From: Lasioglossum baleicum
Lineage: Eukaryota > Arthropoda > Insecta > Hymenoptera > Halictidae
Assembly: GCF_051020765.1 (NCBI RefSeq)
Contig: NW_027469099.1
Location: 496,001-560,000, forward strand
Reading direction: 5' to 3'
Length of the DNA stretch: 64,000 nt
The notes under the pieces were generated by a model. It ran no database searches. It was not told the origin of the DNA and saw only the letters and a list, made by a program, of their open reading frames with translations. The translations under genes and the position numbers were made by a program. Position 1 is the stretch's first letter, and each line of letters starts with the position of its first letter. Shown here piece after piece: positions 23,501-36,656 of this stretch.

Positions 23501-26500
23501 TGGGAGGATCGCAGTGCCACCACTGCGAGGAGGCCCAGGACTCTGCGCGGCAGACGCTGGAAGAATGTCCAGTGTGGTCGGCGCCGCGCAGAGACCTAAG
23601 GGGCGTTATTGGGATGGACGTCTCGTTGCCGGTCGTGGTCGAACACATGATCGGCAGCGAGAGGTCAAGAGCAGCGTTTGCCTCCTTCTGCGAGATTGTG
23701 ATAACGCAGAAGGAGGCAGCGGAGAGGGAGAGGAAAGCCGACCCCCTCTCCGCCAGGAGGCTAGTATCGGCGTGGCAACCCCGACGAGTCCGACGGCCCC
23801 CTGTAAGGGGCCGCAGACGTAATGGCGGCGGTGGGACTACTTAGTACTTCCACCGCCGCCAAGGGGGGCTGGCCGTTAAGGCGCCCCCGGGGTGGGCAGC
23901 TCGCGGGGGGCGAGTTGGAGCAATAATCCCCTCCCCCCTCTACAAAGATGCGACCTGCCGGTCGACCCCCCTCCTTTTATTTTATAATATTTCATTTTAT
24001 TCTATATATATTTTATATTCTATATTATAAATTTTATCTTTATCTTTTATTCCCCTTTATTTTGCCCCCCTTCTTATGTTTGTTGTGTTTTGTCCATTGT
24101 ATTTATTTACTTATTATTATTTATTTATTTATTGACTTTTATTTTATCTATTTTATCTATACACGTTTTCATTTATTGATTTTACCTTTTATTTTATCGT
24201 ATTTTTAAGTTTTAAGCGGGTCAACCAGGGTGGCGGGACGGGGGTAGGGGACAGAAGCGAGCCGGAACTCGCCTCTGTCCCCTCCTTGTCGCGTGCGGAA
24301 AAAAATACAATGCAGTGTGTACGAGTATTTGCACATGTATAAAAATCGGATGGCGCGGTAACAAAAATCCTAAATTATACAGCACAAGTTGCAGCAATGC
24401 ATGCGCATAAGTTAAATTACCTGCATACCGCCGTTTCCTCAAACTGTGTGTTCATAACTGGCACTGGGAGGATCGCAGTGCCACCACTGCGAGGAGGCCC
24501 AGGACTCTGCGCGGCAGACGCTGGAAGAATGTCCAGCGTGGTCGGCGCCGCGCAGAGACCTAAGGGGCGTTATTGGGATGGACCTCTCGTTGCCGGTCGT
24601 GGTCGAACACATGATCGGCAGCGAGAGGTCAAGTGCAGCGTTTGCCTCCTTCTGCGAGATTGTGATAACGCAGAAGGAGGCAGCGGAGAGGGAGAGGAAA
24701 GCCGACCCCCTCTCCGCCAGGAGGCTAGCATCGGCGGGGCAACCCCGACGAGGCCGACGGCCCCCTGTAAGGGGCCGCAGACGTAATGGCGGCGGTGGGA
24801 CTACTTAGTACTTCCACCGCCGCCAAGGGGGGCTGGCCGTTAAGGCGCCCCCGGGGTGGGCAGCTCGCGGGGGGCGACCTGGAGCAATAATCCCCTCCCC
24901 CCTCTACAAAGATGAGACCTGCCGGTCGACCCCCCTCCTTTTATTTTATAATTTTTCATTTTATTCTATATATATTTTATATTCTATATTATAAATTTTA
25001 TCTTTATCTTTTATTCCCCTTTATTTTGCCCCCCTTCTTATGTTTGTTGTGTTTTGTCCATTGTATTTATTTACTTATTATTATTTATTTATTTATTGAC
25101 TTTTATTTTATCTATTTTATCTATACATGTTTTCATTTATAGATTTTATCTTTTATTTTATCGTATTTTTAAGTTTTATGCGGGTCAACCATGGGGGCGG
25201 GACGGGGGGAGGGGACAGACGCGAGCCGGAACTCGCCTCTGTCCCCTCCTTGTCGCGTGCGGAAAAAAATACAATGCAGCGTGTACGAGTATTTGCACAT
25301 GTATAAAAATCGGATGGCGCGGTAACAAAAATTCTAAATCATACAGCACAAGTTTCAGCAATGCATGCGCATAAGTTAAATTACCTGCATACCGCCGTTT
25401 CCTCAAACTGTGTGTTCATAACTGGCACTGGGAGGATCGCAGTGCCACCACTGCGAGGAGGCCCAGGTCTCTGCACGGCATACGCTGGAAGAATGTCCAG
25501 CGTGGTCGGCGCCGCGCAGAGACCTAAGGGGCGTTATTGGGATGGACCTCTCGTTGCCGGTCGTGGTCGAACACATGATCGGCAGCGAGAGGTCAAGACC
25601 AGCGTTTGCCTCCTTCTGCGAGACTGTGTTAGCGCAGAAGGAGGCAGCGGAGAGGGAGAGGAAAGCCGACCCCCTCTCCGCCAGGAGGCTAGCATCGGCG
25701 GGGCAACCCCGACGAGTGCGACGGCCCCCTGTAAGGGGCCGCAGACGTAATGGCGGCGGTGGGACTACTTAGTACTTCCACCGCCGCCAAGGGGGGCTGG
25801 CCGTTAAGGCGCCCCCGGGGTGGGCAGCTCGCGGGGGGCGAGGTGGAGCAATAATCCCCTCCCCCTCTACACAAATGCGACCTGCCGGATCGACCCCCCT
25901 CCTTTTATTTTATAATATTTCATTTCATTCTCTATATATTTTATATTCTATATTATAAATTTTATCTTTATCTTTTATTCCCCTTTATTTTGCCCCCCTT
26001 CTTATGTTTGTTGTGTTTTGTCCATTGTATTTATTTACTTATTATTATTTATTTATTTATTGACTTTTATTTTATCTATTTTATCTATACACGTTTTCAT
26101 TTATTGATTTTATCTTTTATTTTATCGTATTTTAAGTTTTATGCGATTCGACCAGGGGGGTTGGGACGGGGGGAGGGGACAGACGCGAGCCGGAACTCGC
26201 CTCTGTCCCCTCCTTGTCGCGTGCGGAAAAAAATACAATGCAGCGTGTACGAGTATTTGCACATGTATAAAAATCGGATGGCGCGGTAACAAAAATTCTA
26301 AATCATACAGCACAAGTTGCAGCAATGCATGCGCATAAGTTAAATTACCTGCATACCGCCGTTTCCTCAAACTGTGTGTTCATAACTGGCACTGGGAGGA
26401 TCGCAGTGCCACCACTGCGAGGAGGCCCAGGTCTCTGCACGGCATACGCTGGAAGAATGTCCAGCGTGGTCGGCGCCGCGCAGAGACCTAAGGGGCGTTA

Positions 26501-26699
26501 TTGGGATGGACCTCTCGTTGCCGGTCGTGGTCGAACACATGATCGGCAGCGAGAGGTCAAGACCAGCGTTTGCCTCCTTCTGCGAGATTGTGTTAGCGCA
26601 GAAGGAGGCAGCGGAGAGGGAGAGGAAAGCCGACCCCCTCTCCGCCAGGAGGCTAGCATCGGCGGGGCAACCCCGACGAGTGCGACGGCCCCCTGTAAG

Positions 26700-29600
26700 G
26701 GGCCGCAGACGTAATGGCGGCGGTGGGACTACTTAGTATTTCCACGGCCGCCAAGGGGGGCTGGCCGTTAAGGCGCCCCCGGGGTGGGCAGCTCGCGGGG
26801 GGCTACCTGGAGCAATAATACCCTTCGCCCCTCTACAAAAATGAGACCTGCCGGTCGACCACCCTCCTTTTATTTTATAATATTTCATTTTATTCTATAT
26901 ATATTTTATATTCTATATTATAAATTTTATCTTTATCTTTTATTCCCCTCTATTTTGCCCCCCTTCTTATGTTTGTTGTGTTTTGTCCATTGTATTTATT
27001 TACTTATTATTATTTATTTATTTATTGACTTTTATTTTATCTATTTTATCTATACACGTTTTCATTTATCGATTTTACCTTTTATTATATCGTGTTTTTA
27101 AGTTTTATGCGGGTCAACCAGGGGGGCGGGACGGGGGTAGGGGACAGCCGCGAGCCGGAACTCGCCTCTGTCCCCTCCTGGTCGCGTGCGGAAAAAAATA
27201 CAATGCAGCGTGTACGAGTATTTGCACATGTATAAAAATCGGATGGCGCGGTAACAAAAATTCTAAATTATACAGCACAAGTTGCAGCAATGCATGCGCA
27301 TAAGTTAAATTACCTGCATACCGCCGTTTCCTCATACTGTGTGTTCATAACTGGCACTGGGAGGATCGCAGTGCCACCACTGCGAGGAGGCCCAGGACTC
27401 TGCGCGGCAGACGCTGGAAGAATGTCCAGTGTGGTCGGCGCCGCGCAGAGACCTAAGGGGCGTTATTGGGATGGACCTCTCGTTGCCGGTCGTGGTCGAC
27501 CACATGATCGGCAGCGAGAGGTCAAGAGCAGCGTTTGCCTCCTTCAGCGAGATTGTGATAACGCAGAAGGAGGCAGCGGTGAGGGAGAGGGAAGCCGACC
27601 CCCCCTACGCCAGGAGGCTAACATCGGCGGGGCAACCCCGACGAGGCCGAAGGCCCCCTGTAAGGGGCCGCAGACGTAATGGCGGCGGTGGGACTACTTA
27701 GTACTCCCACCGCCGCCAAGGGGGGCTGGCCGTTAAGGCGCCCCCGGGGTGGGCAGGTCGCGGGGACGAGGTGGAGCAATAATCCCCTCCCCCCCTCTAC
27801 AAAGATGCGACCTGCCGGTCGACCCCCCTCCTTTTATTTTATAATATTTCATTTTATTCTATATATATTTTATATTCTATATTATAAATTTTATCTTTAT
27901 CTTTTATTCCCCTTTATTTTGCCCCCCTTCTTATGTTTGTTGTGTTTTGTCCATTGTATTTATTTACTTATTATTATTTATTTATTTATTGACTTTTATT
28001 TTATCTATTTTATCTATACACGTTTTCATTTATTGATTTTACCTTTTATTTTATCGTATTTTTAAGTTTTATGCGGGTCAACCATGAGGGCGGGATGGGG
28101 GGAGGGGACAGACGCGAGCCGGAACTCGCCTCTGTCCCCTCCTTGTCGCGTGCGGAAAAAAAACAATGCAGCGTGTACGAGTATTTGCACATGTATAAAA
28201 ATCGGATGGCGCGGTAACAAAAATTCTAAATTATACAGCACAAGTTGCAGCAATGCATGCGCATAAGTTAAATTACCTGCATACAGCCGTTTCCTCATAC
28301 TGTGTGTTCATAACTGGCACTGGGAGGATCGCAGTGCCACCACTGCAAGGAGGCCCAGGTCTCTGCACGGCATACGCTGGAAGAATGTCCAGCGTGGTCG
28401 GCGCCGCGCAGAGACCTAAGGAGCGTTATTGGGATGGACCTCTCGTTGCCGGTCGTGGTCGAACACATGATCGGCAGCGAGAGGTCAAGAGCAGCGTTTG
28501 CCTCCTTCTGCGAGATTGTGTTAGCGCAGAAGGATGCAGCGGAGAGGGAGAGGAAAGCCGACCCCCTCTCCGCCAGGAGGCTAGCATCGGCGGGGCAACC
28601 CCGACGAGTGCGACGGCCCCCTGTAAGGGGCCGCAGACGTAATGGCGGCGGTGGGACTACTTAGTATTTCCACGGCCGCCAAGGGGGGCTGGCCGTTAAG
28701 GCGCCCCCGGGGTGGGCAGCTCGCGGGGGGCGACCTGGAGCAATAATACCCTTCGCCCCTCTACAAAGATGAGACCTGCCGGTCGACCACCCTCCTTTTA
28801 TTTTATAATATTTCATTTTATTCTATATATATTTTATATTCTATATTATAAATTTTATCTTTATCTTTTATTCCCCTCTATTTTGCCCCCCTTCTTATGT
28901 TTGTTGTGTTTTGTCCATTGTATTTATTTACTTATTATTATTTATTTATTTATTGACTTTTATTTTATCTATTTTATCTATACACGTTTTCATTTATCGA
29001 TTTTACCTTTTATTATATCGTGTTTTTAAGTTTTATGCGGGTCAACCAGGGGGGCGGGACGGGGGTAGGGGACAGCCGCGAGCCGGAACTCGCCTCTGTC
29101 CCCTCCTGGTCGCGTGCGGAAAAAAATACAATGCAGCGTGTACGAGTATTTGCACATGTATAAAAATCGGATGGCGCGGTAACAAAAATTCTAAATTATA
29201 CAGCACAAGTTGCAGCAATGCATGCGCATAAGTTAAATTACCTGCATACCGCCGTTTCCTCATACTGTGTGTTCATAACTGGCACTGGGAGGATCGCAGT
29301 GCACCACTGCGAGGAGGCCCAGGACTCTGCGCGGCAGACGCTGGAAGAATGTCCAGTGTGGTCGGCGCCGCGCAGAGACCTAAGGGGCGTTATTGGGATG
29401 GACCTCTCGTTGCCGGTCGTGGTCGACCACATGATCGGCAGCGAGAGGTCAAGAGCAGCGTTTGCCTCCTTCAGCGAGATTGTGATAACGCAGAAGGAGG
29501 CAGCGGAGAGGGAGAGGGAAGCCGACCCCCCCTACGCCAGGAGGCTAACATCGGCGGGGCAACCCCGACGAGGCCGAAGGCCCCCTGTAAGGGGCCGCAG

Positions 29601-30005
29601 ACGTAATGGCGGCGGTGGGACTACTTAGTACTCCCACCGCCGCCAAGGGGGGCTGGCCGTTAAGGCGCCCCCGGGGTGGGCAGGTCGCGGGGACGAGGTG
29701 GAGCAATAATCCCCTCCCCCCCTCTACAAAGATGCGACCTGCCGGTCGACCCCCCTCCTTTTATTTTATAATATTTCATTTTATTCTATATATATTTTAT
29801 ATTCTATATTATAAATTTTATCTTTATCTTTTATTCCCCTTTATTTTGCCCCCCTTCTTATGTTTGTTGTGTTTTGTCCATTGTATTTATTTACTTATTA
29901 TTATTTATTTATTTATTGACTTTTATTTTATCTATTTTATCTATACACGTTTTCATTTATTGATTTTACCTTTTATTTTATCGTATTTTTAAGTTTTATG
30001 CGGGT
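26700..30005 (+). repeat. Tandem 1928-bp dimer duplication
   Basis: About 26700-28075 matches about 28628-30002 with offset 1928, falling to 1927 after the 1-bp deletion near 29303. Shared markers are AATAATACCCTTCGCCCC (26815 and 28743), ATTATATCGTGTTTTT (27083 and 29011) and CGCGGGGACGAGG (27762 and 29690). The copies then part, because 28083 reads ATGAGGGCGGGATGG and 30011 reads AGGGGGGCGGGACGG. Confidence 0.8.
29218..29628 (+). pseudogene. Fossil copy with a 1-bp deletion at the zinc knuckle
   Basis: One C is missing at about 29302-29304 (GTGCACCAC instead of GTGCCACCAC). The deletion joins the upstream frame to the ORF2 tail frame, giving an uninterrupted 136-codon frame that starts at ATG 29218. 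It also removes the first Cys of the knuckle and the copy has the Gln variant, so two ligands are gone. The long frame is therefore accidental. The neighbouring duplicate at 27290 lacks the deletion, so it arose after that dimer duplication or was lost from the partner by conversion. Confidence 0.7.
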
Positions 30006-30739
30006 CAACCAGGGGGGCGGGACGGGGGTAGGGGACAGACGCGAGCCGGAACTCGCGTCTGTCCCCTCCTGGTCGCGTGCGGAAAAAAATACAATGCAGC
30101 GTGTACGAGTATTTGCACATGTATAAAAATCGGATGGCGCGGTAACAAAAATTCTAAATTATACAGCACAAGTTGCAGCAATGCATGCGCATAAGTTAAA
30201 TTACCTGCATACCGCCGTTTCCTCATACTGTGTGTTCATAACTGGCACTGGGAGGATCGCAGTGCCACCACTGCGAGGAGGCCCAGGACTCTGCGCGGCA
30301 GACGCTGGAAGAATGTCCAGTGTGGTCGGCGCCGCGCAGAGACCTAAGGGGCGTTATTGGGATGGACGTCTCGTTGCCGGTCGTGGTCGACCACATGATC
30401 GGCAGCGAGAGGTCAAGAGCAGCGTTTGCCTCCTTCAGCGAGATTGTGATAACGCAGAAGGAGGCAGCGGAGAGGGAGAGGGAAGCCGACCCCCCCTACG
30501 CCAGGAGGCTAACATCGGCGGGGCAACCCCGACGAGGCCGAAGGCCCCCTGTAAGGGGCCGCAGACGTAATGGCGGCGGTGGGACTACTTAGTACTCCCA
30601 CCGCCGCCAAGGGGGGCTGGCCGTTAAGGCGCCCCCGGGGTGGGCAGGTCGCGGGGGGCGAGGTGGAGCAATAATCCCCTCCCCCTCTCTACAAAGATGC
30701 GACCTGCCGGTCGAACCCCCTCCTTTTATTTTATAATAT

Positions 30740-30756
30740 TTCATTTTATTCTATAT
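30740..30756. repeat. SINE target-site duplication, left
   Basis: TTCATTTTATTCTATAT, identical to 31032-31048 and present once in uninterrupted monomers. A 17-bp duplication is typical of LINE-mediated retroposition. Confidence 0.9.
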
Positions 30757-30932
30757 GGTATGGACATGATATTTGGTCCCCTCAGGGTTTCAAATTCATT
30801 TACCAATCCTCTCCTTTTTCCACTCTCACCATCGCCTTTTCAGCGGGACCTACTGTTTATGGTGGGTTCCGAACCACCTTTTGCCAACAACACGTGAAAA
30901 ACACCCCGGGTGGGTCACTTTCCGGTTTTTGA

Positions 30933-30951
30933 CCAGACGGTCACCCATCCT
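30933..30951 (-). promoter_or_regulatory. 5S-type C box
   Basis: The minus strand reads AGGATGGGTGACCGTCTGG, a near-canonical 5S C box (TFIIIA-binding region). Its distance from the A box matches that in 5S genes. Confidence 0.7.
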
Positions 30952-30966
30952 AGTGCCGGTCACGTT

Positions 30967-30982
30967 CCACGTTGTTTAACTT
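30967..30982 (-). promoter_or_regulatory. 5S-type A box
   Basis: The minus strand reads AAGTTAAACAACGTGG, close to the 5S internal A box AAATTAAGCAGCGTCG as I recall it. It is part of the RNA polymerase III type 1 internal promoter. Confidence 0.65.
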
Positions 30983-31031
30983 CGGTGATCTAACGAGAAC
31001 CGGTGCTTTCAACGGGACTACGGTTGTTGGC

Positions 31032-31048
31032 TTCATTTTATTCTATAT
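31032..31048. repeat. SINE target-site duplication, right
   Basis: A second copy of the 17-bp target, after which the satellite T-rich tract resumes in register. Insert plus duplication (292 bp) exactly accounts for the 1256-bp spacing of flanking monomer landmarks (30697 to 31953). Confidence 0.9.
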
Positions 31049-34000
31049 ATATTTTATATTCTATATTATAAATTTTATCTTTATCTTTTATTCCCCTTTA
31101 TTTTGCCCCCCTTCTTATGTTTGTTGTGTTTTGTCCATTGTATTTATTTACTTATTATTATTTATTTATTTATTGACTTTTATTTTATCGATTTTATCTA
31201 TACACGTTTTCATTTATTGATTTTACCTTTTATTTTATCGTATTTTTAAGTTTTATGCGGGTCAACCATGGGGGCGGGATGGGGGGAGGGGACAGACGCG
31301 AGCCGGAACTCGCCTCTGTCCCCTCCTTGTCGCGTGCGGAAAAAAATACAATGCAGCGTGTACGAGTATTTGCACATGTATACAAATCGGATGGCGTGGT
31401 AACAAAAATTCTAAATTATACAGCACTAGTTGCAGCAATGCATGCGCATAAGTTAAATTACCTGCATACCGCCGTTTCCTCATACTGTGTGTTCATAACT
31501 GGCACTGGGAGGATCGCAGTGCCACCACTGCGAGGAGGCCCAGGACTCTGCGCGGCAGACGCTGGAAGAATGTCCAGTGTGGTCGGCGCCGCGCAGAGAC
31601 CTAAGGGGCGTTATTGGGATGGACGTCTCGTTGCCGGTCGTGGTCGACCACATGATCGGCAGCGAGAGGTCAAGAGCAGCGTTTGCCTCCTTCAGCGAGA
31701 TTGTGATAACGCAGAAGGAGGCAGCGGAGAGGGAGAGGGAAGCCGACCCCCCCTACGCCAGGAGGCTAACATCGGCGGGGCAACCCCGACGAGGCCGACG
31801 ACCCCCTGTAAGGGGCCGCAGACGTAATGGCGGCGGTGGGACTACTTAGTACTTCCACCGCCGCCAAGGGGGGCTGGCCGTTAAGGCGCCCCCGGGGTGG
31901 GCAGCTCGCGGGGGGCGAGGTGGAGCAATAATCCCCTCCCCCCTCTACAAAGATGCGACCTGCCGGTCGACCCCCCTCCTTTTATTTTATAATATTTCAT
32001 TTTATTCTATATATATTTTATATTCTATATTATAAATTTTATCTTTATCTTTTATTCCCCTTTATTTTGCCCCCCTTCTTATGTTTGTTGTGTTTTGTCC
32101 ATTGTATTTATTTACTTATTATTATTTATTTATTTATTGACTTTTATTTTATCTATTTTATCTATACACGTTTTCATTTATTGATTTTACCTTTTATTTT
32201 ATCGTATTTTTAAGTTTTATGCGGGTCAACCATGGGGGCGGGACGGGGGGAGGGGACAGACGCGAGCCGGAACTCGCCTCTGTCCTCTCCTTGTCGCGTG
32301 CGGAAAAAAATACAATGCAGCGTGTACGAGTATTTGCACATGTATAAAAATCGGATGGCGCGGTAACAAAAATTCTAAATCATACAGCACAAGTTGCAGC
32401 AATGCATGCGCATAAGTTAAATTACCTGCATACCGCCGTTTCCTCAAACTGTGTGTTCATAACTGGCACTGGGAGGATCGCAGTGCCACCACTGCGAGGA
32501 GGCCCAGGTCTCTGCGCGGCATACGCTGGAAGAATGTCCAGCGTGGTCGGCGCCGCGCAGAGACCTAAGGGGCGTTATTGGGATGGACCTCTCGTTGCCG
32601 GTCGTGGTCGAACACATGATCGGCAGCGAGAGGTCAAGAGCAGCGTTTGCCTCCTTCTGCGAGATTGTGATTACGCAGAAGGAGGCAGCGGAGAGGGAGA
32701 GGAAAGCCGACCCCTTCTCCGCCAGGAGGCTTGCATCGGCGGGGCAACCCCGACGAGTCCGACGGCCCCCTGTAAGGGGCCGCAGACGTAATGGCGGCGG
32801 TGGGACTACTTAGTACTCCCACCGCCGCCAAGCGGGGCTGGCCGTTAAGGCGCCCCCGGGGTGGGCAGGTCGCGGGGGGCGAGGTGGAGCAATAATCCCC
32901 TCCCCCTCTCTACAAAGATGCGACCTGCCGGTCGACCCCCCTCCTTTTATTTTATAATATTTCATTTTATTCTATATATATTTTATATTCTATATTATAA
33001 ATTTTATCTTTATCTTTTATTCCCCTTTATTTTGCCCCCCTTCTTATGTTTGTTGTGTTTTGTCCATTGTATTTATTTACTTATTATTATTTATTTATTT
33101 ATTGACTTTTATTTTATCTATTTTATCTATACACGTTTTCATTTATTGATTTTACCTTTTATTTTATCGTATTTTTAAGTTTTATGCGGGTCAACCATGG
33201 GGGCGGGACGGGGGGAGGGGACAGACGCGAGCCGGAACTCGCCTCTGTCCTCTCCTTGTCGCGTGCGGAAAAAAATACAATGCAGCGTGTACGAGTATTT
33301 GCACATGTATACAAATCGGATGGCGTGGTAACAAAAATTCTAAATTATACAGCACTAGTTGCAGCAATGCATGCGCATAAGTTAAATTACCTGCATACCG
33401 CCGTTTCCTCAAACTGTGTGTTCATAACTGGCACTGGGAGGATCGCAGTGCCACCACTGCGAGGAGGCCCAGGACTCTGCGCGGCATACGCTGGACGAAT
33501 GTCCAGCGTGGTCGGCACCGCGCAGAGACCTAAGGGACGTTATTGGGATGGACCTCTCGTTGCCGGTCGTGGTCGACCACATGATCGGCAGCGAGAGGTC
33601 AAGAGCAGCGTTTGCCTCCTTCAGCGAGATTGTGATAACGCAGAAGGAGGCAGCGGAGAGGGAGAGGGAAGCCGACCCCCCTACGCCAGGAGGCTAACAT
33701 CGGCGGGGCAACCCCGACGAGGCCGACGGCCCCCTGTAAGGGGCCGCAGATGTAATGGCGGCGGTGGGACTACTTAGTACTTCCACCGCCGCCAAGGGGG
33801 GCTGGCCGTTAAGGCGCCCCCGGGGTGGGCAGGTCGCGGGGGGCGAGGTGGAGCAATAATCCCCTCCCCCCTCTACAAAGATGCGACCTTGCCGGTCGAC
33901 CCCCCTCCTTTTATTTTATAATATTTCATTTTATTCTATATATATTTTATATTCTATATTATAAATTTTATCTTTATCTTTTATTCCCCTTTATTTTGCC

Positions 34001-36656
34001 CCCCTTCTTATGTTTGTTGTGTTTTGTCCATTGTATTTATTTACTTATTATTATTTATTTATTTATTGACTTTTATTTTATCTACTTTATCTATGCACGT
34101 TTTCATTTATTGATTTTACCTTTTATTTTATCGTATTTTTAAGTTTTATGCGGGTCAACCATGGGGGCGGGACGGGGGGAGGGGACAGACGCGAGCCGGA
34201 ACTCGCCTCTGTCCTCTCCTTGTCGCGTGCGGAAAAAAATACAATGCAGCGTGTACGAGTATTTGCACATGTATAAAAATCGGATGGCGCGGTAACAAAA
34301 ATTCTAAATCATACAGCACAAGTTGCAGCAATGCATGCGCATAAGTTAAATTACCTGCATACCGCCGTTTCCTCAAACTGTGTGTTCATAACTGGCACTG
34401 GGAGGATCGCAGTGCCACCACTGCGAGGAGGCCCAGGTCTCTGCACGGCATACGCTGGAAGAATGTCCAGCGTGGTCGGCGCCGCGCAGAGACCTAAGGG
34501 GCGTTATTGGGATGGACCTCTCGTTGCCGGTCGTGGTCGAACACATGATCGGCAGCGAGAGGTCAAGAGCAGCGTTTGCCTCCTTCTGCGAGATTGTGAT
34601 TACGCAGAAGGAGGCAGCGGAGAGGGTGAGGAAATCCGACCCCCTCTCCGCCAGGAGGCTTGCATCGGCGGGGCAACCCCGACGAGTCCGACGGCCCCCT
34701 GTAAGGGGCCGCAGACGTAATGGCGGCGGTGGGACTACTTAGTACATCCACCGCCGCCAAGGGGGGCTGGCCGTTAAGGCGCCCCCGGGGTGGGCAGCTC
34801 GCGGGGGGCGAGGTGGAGCAATAATCCCCTCCCCCCTCTACAAAGATGCGACCTGCCGGTCGACCCCCCTCCTTTTATTTTATAATATTTCATTTTATTC
34901 TATATATATTTTATATTCTATATTATAAATTTTATCTTTATCTTTTATTCCCCTTTATTTTGCCCCCCTTCTTATGTTTGTTGTGTTTTGTCCATTGTAT
35001 TTATTTACTTATTATTATTTATTTATTTATTGACTTTTATTTTATCTATTTTATCTATACACGTTTTCATTTATTGATTTTACCTTTTATTTTATCGTAT
35101 TTTTAAGTTTTATGCGGGTCAACCATGGGGGCGGGATGGGGGGAGGGGACAGACGCGAGCCGGAACTCGCCTCTGTCCCCTCCTTGTCGCGTGCGGAAAA
35201 AAAACAATGCAGCGTGTACGAGTATTTGCACATGTATAAAAATCGGATGGCGCGGTAACAAAAATTCTAAATTATACAGCACAAGTTGCAGCAATGCATG
35301 CGCATAAGTTAAATTACCTGCATACAGCCGTTTCCTCATACTGTGTGTTCATAACTGGCACTGGGAGGATCGCAGTGCCACCACTGCAAGGAGGCCCAGG
35401 ACTCTGCGCGGCAGACGCTGGAAGAATGTCCAGTGTGTTCGGCGCCGCGCAGAGTCCTAAGGGGCGTTATTGGGATGGACGTCTCGTTGCCGGTCGTGGT
35501 CGACCACATGATCGGCAGCGAGAGGTCAAGAGCAGCGTTTGCCTCCTTCTGCGAGATTGTGATAACGCAGAAGGAGGCAGCGGAGAGGGAGAGGGAAGCC
35601 GACCCCCCCTACGCCAGGAGGCTAACATCGGCGGGGCAACCCCGACGAGGCCGACGGCCCCCTGTAAGGGGCCGCAGACGTAATGGCGGCGGTGGGACTA
35701 CTTAGTACTTCCACCGCCGCCAAGGGGGGCTGGCCGTTAAGGCGCCCCCGGGGTGGGCAGGTCGCGGGGGGCGAGGTGGAGCAATAATCCCCTCCCCCCT
35801 CTACAAAGATGCGACCTTGCCGGTCGACCCCCCTCCTTTTATTTTATAATATTTCATTTTATTCTATATATATTTTATATTCTATATTATAAATTTTATC
35901 TTTATCTTTTATTCCCCTTTATTTTGCCCCCCTTCTTATGTTTGTTGTGTTTTGTCCATTGTATTTATTTACTTATTATTATTTATTTATTTATTGACTT
36001 TTATTTTATCTACTTTATCTATGCACGTTTTCATTTATTGATTTTACCTTTTATTTTATCGTATTTTTAAGTTTTATGCGGGTCAACCATGGGGGCGGGA
36101 CGGGGGGAGGGGACAGACGCGAGCCGGAACTCGCCTCTGTCCTCTCCTTGTCGCGTGCGGAAAAAAATACAATGCAGCGTGTACGAGTATTTGCACATGT
36201 ATAAAAATCGGATGGCGCGGTAACAAAAATTCTAAATCATACAGCACAAGTTGCAGCAATGCATGCGCATAAGTTAAATTACCTGCATACCGCCGTTTCC
36301 TCAAACTGTGTGTTCATAACTGGCACTGGGAGGATCGCAGTGCCACCACTGCGAGGAGGCCCAGGTCTCTGCACGGCATACGCTGGAAGAATGTCCAGCG
36401 TGGTCGGCGCCGCGCAGAGACCTAAGGGGCGTTATTGGGATGGACCTCTCGTTGCCGGTCGTGGTCGAACACATGATCGGCAGCGAGAGGTCAAGAGCAG
36501 CGTTTGCCTCCTTCTGCGAGATTGTGATTACGCAGAAGGAGGCAGCGGAGAGGGTGAGGAAATCCGACCCCCTCTCCGCCAGGAGGCTTGCATCGGCGGG
36601 GCAACCCCGACGAGTCCGACGGCCCCCTGTAAGGGGCCGCAGACGTAATGGCGGTG

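Larger units (their letters stand above)
30757..31031 (-). mobile_element. SINE with 5S rRNA-derived head (SINE3-like)
   Basis: This 275-bp segment is foreign to the satellite and is flanked by a perfect 17-bp direct repeat. Read on the minus strand it begins exactly at the duplication with GCCAACAACC. It continues with a 5S rRNA-like sequence including CGGTTCTCG, GATCACCGAAGTTAAACAACG and GGATGGGTGACCG, then returns to the 5S 3' end word GTGTTGTTGGC at 30883. A further 126 bp (30757-30882) is an unrelated tail ending ATGTCCATACC with no poly(A). Small non-autonomous retroposons with a 5S-derived RNA polymerase III promoter are known as SINE3. They are moved by a partner LINE and make target-site duplications of this size. 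The partner is not identifiable here. A plain 5S pseudogene is less likely because of the extra tail. Confidence 0.8.
30883..31031 (-). pseudogene. 5S rRNA-like head of the SINE
   Basis: The minus-strand sequence follows insect 5S rRNA from its first base GCCAAC to the terminal TTGTTGGC, over 149 bp rather than the usual 120. The extra length lies between the C box and the 3' end, where about 29 bp of C/A-rich sequence are added. The internal promoter region is the best-kept part. The 5' end coincides with the target-site duplication, so the copy is complete at its head. Confidence 0.8.

Noticed and set aside
30883..31031. Functional 5S rRNA gene or 5S cluster
   Set aside because: The 5S-like sequence is about 149 bp with an expansion between the C box and the 3' end, has many substitutions, and is followed by a non-5S tail within one target-site duplication. 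It is a retroposon head.
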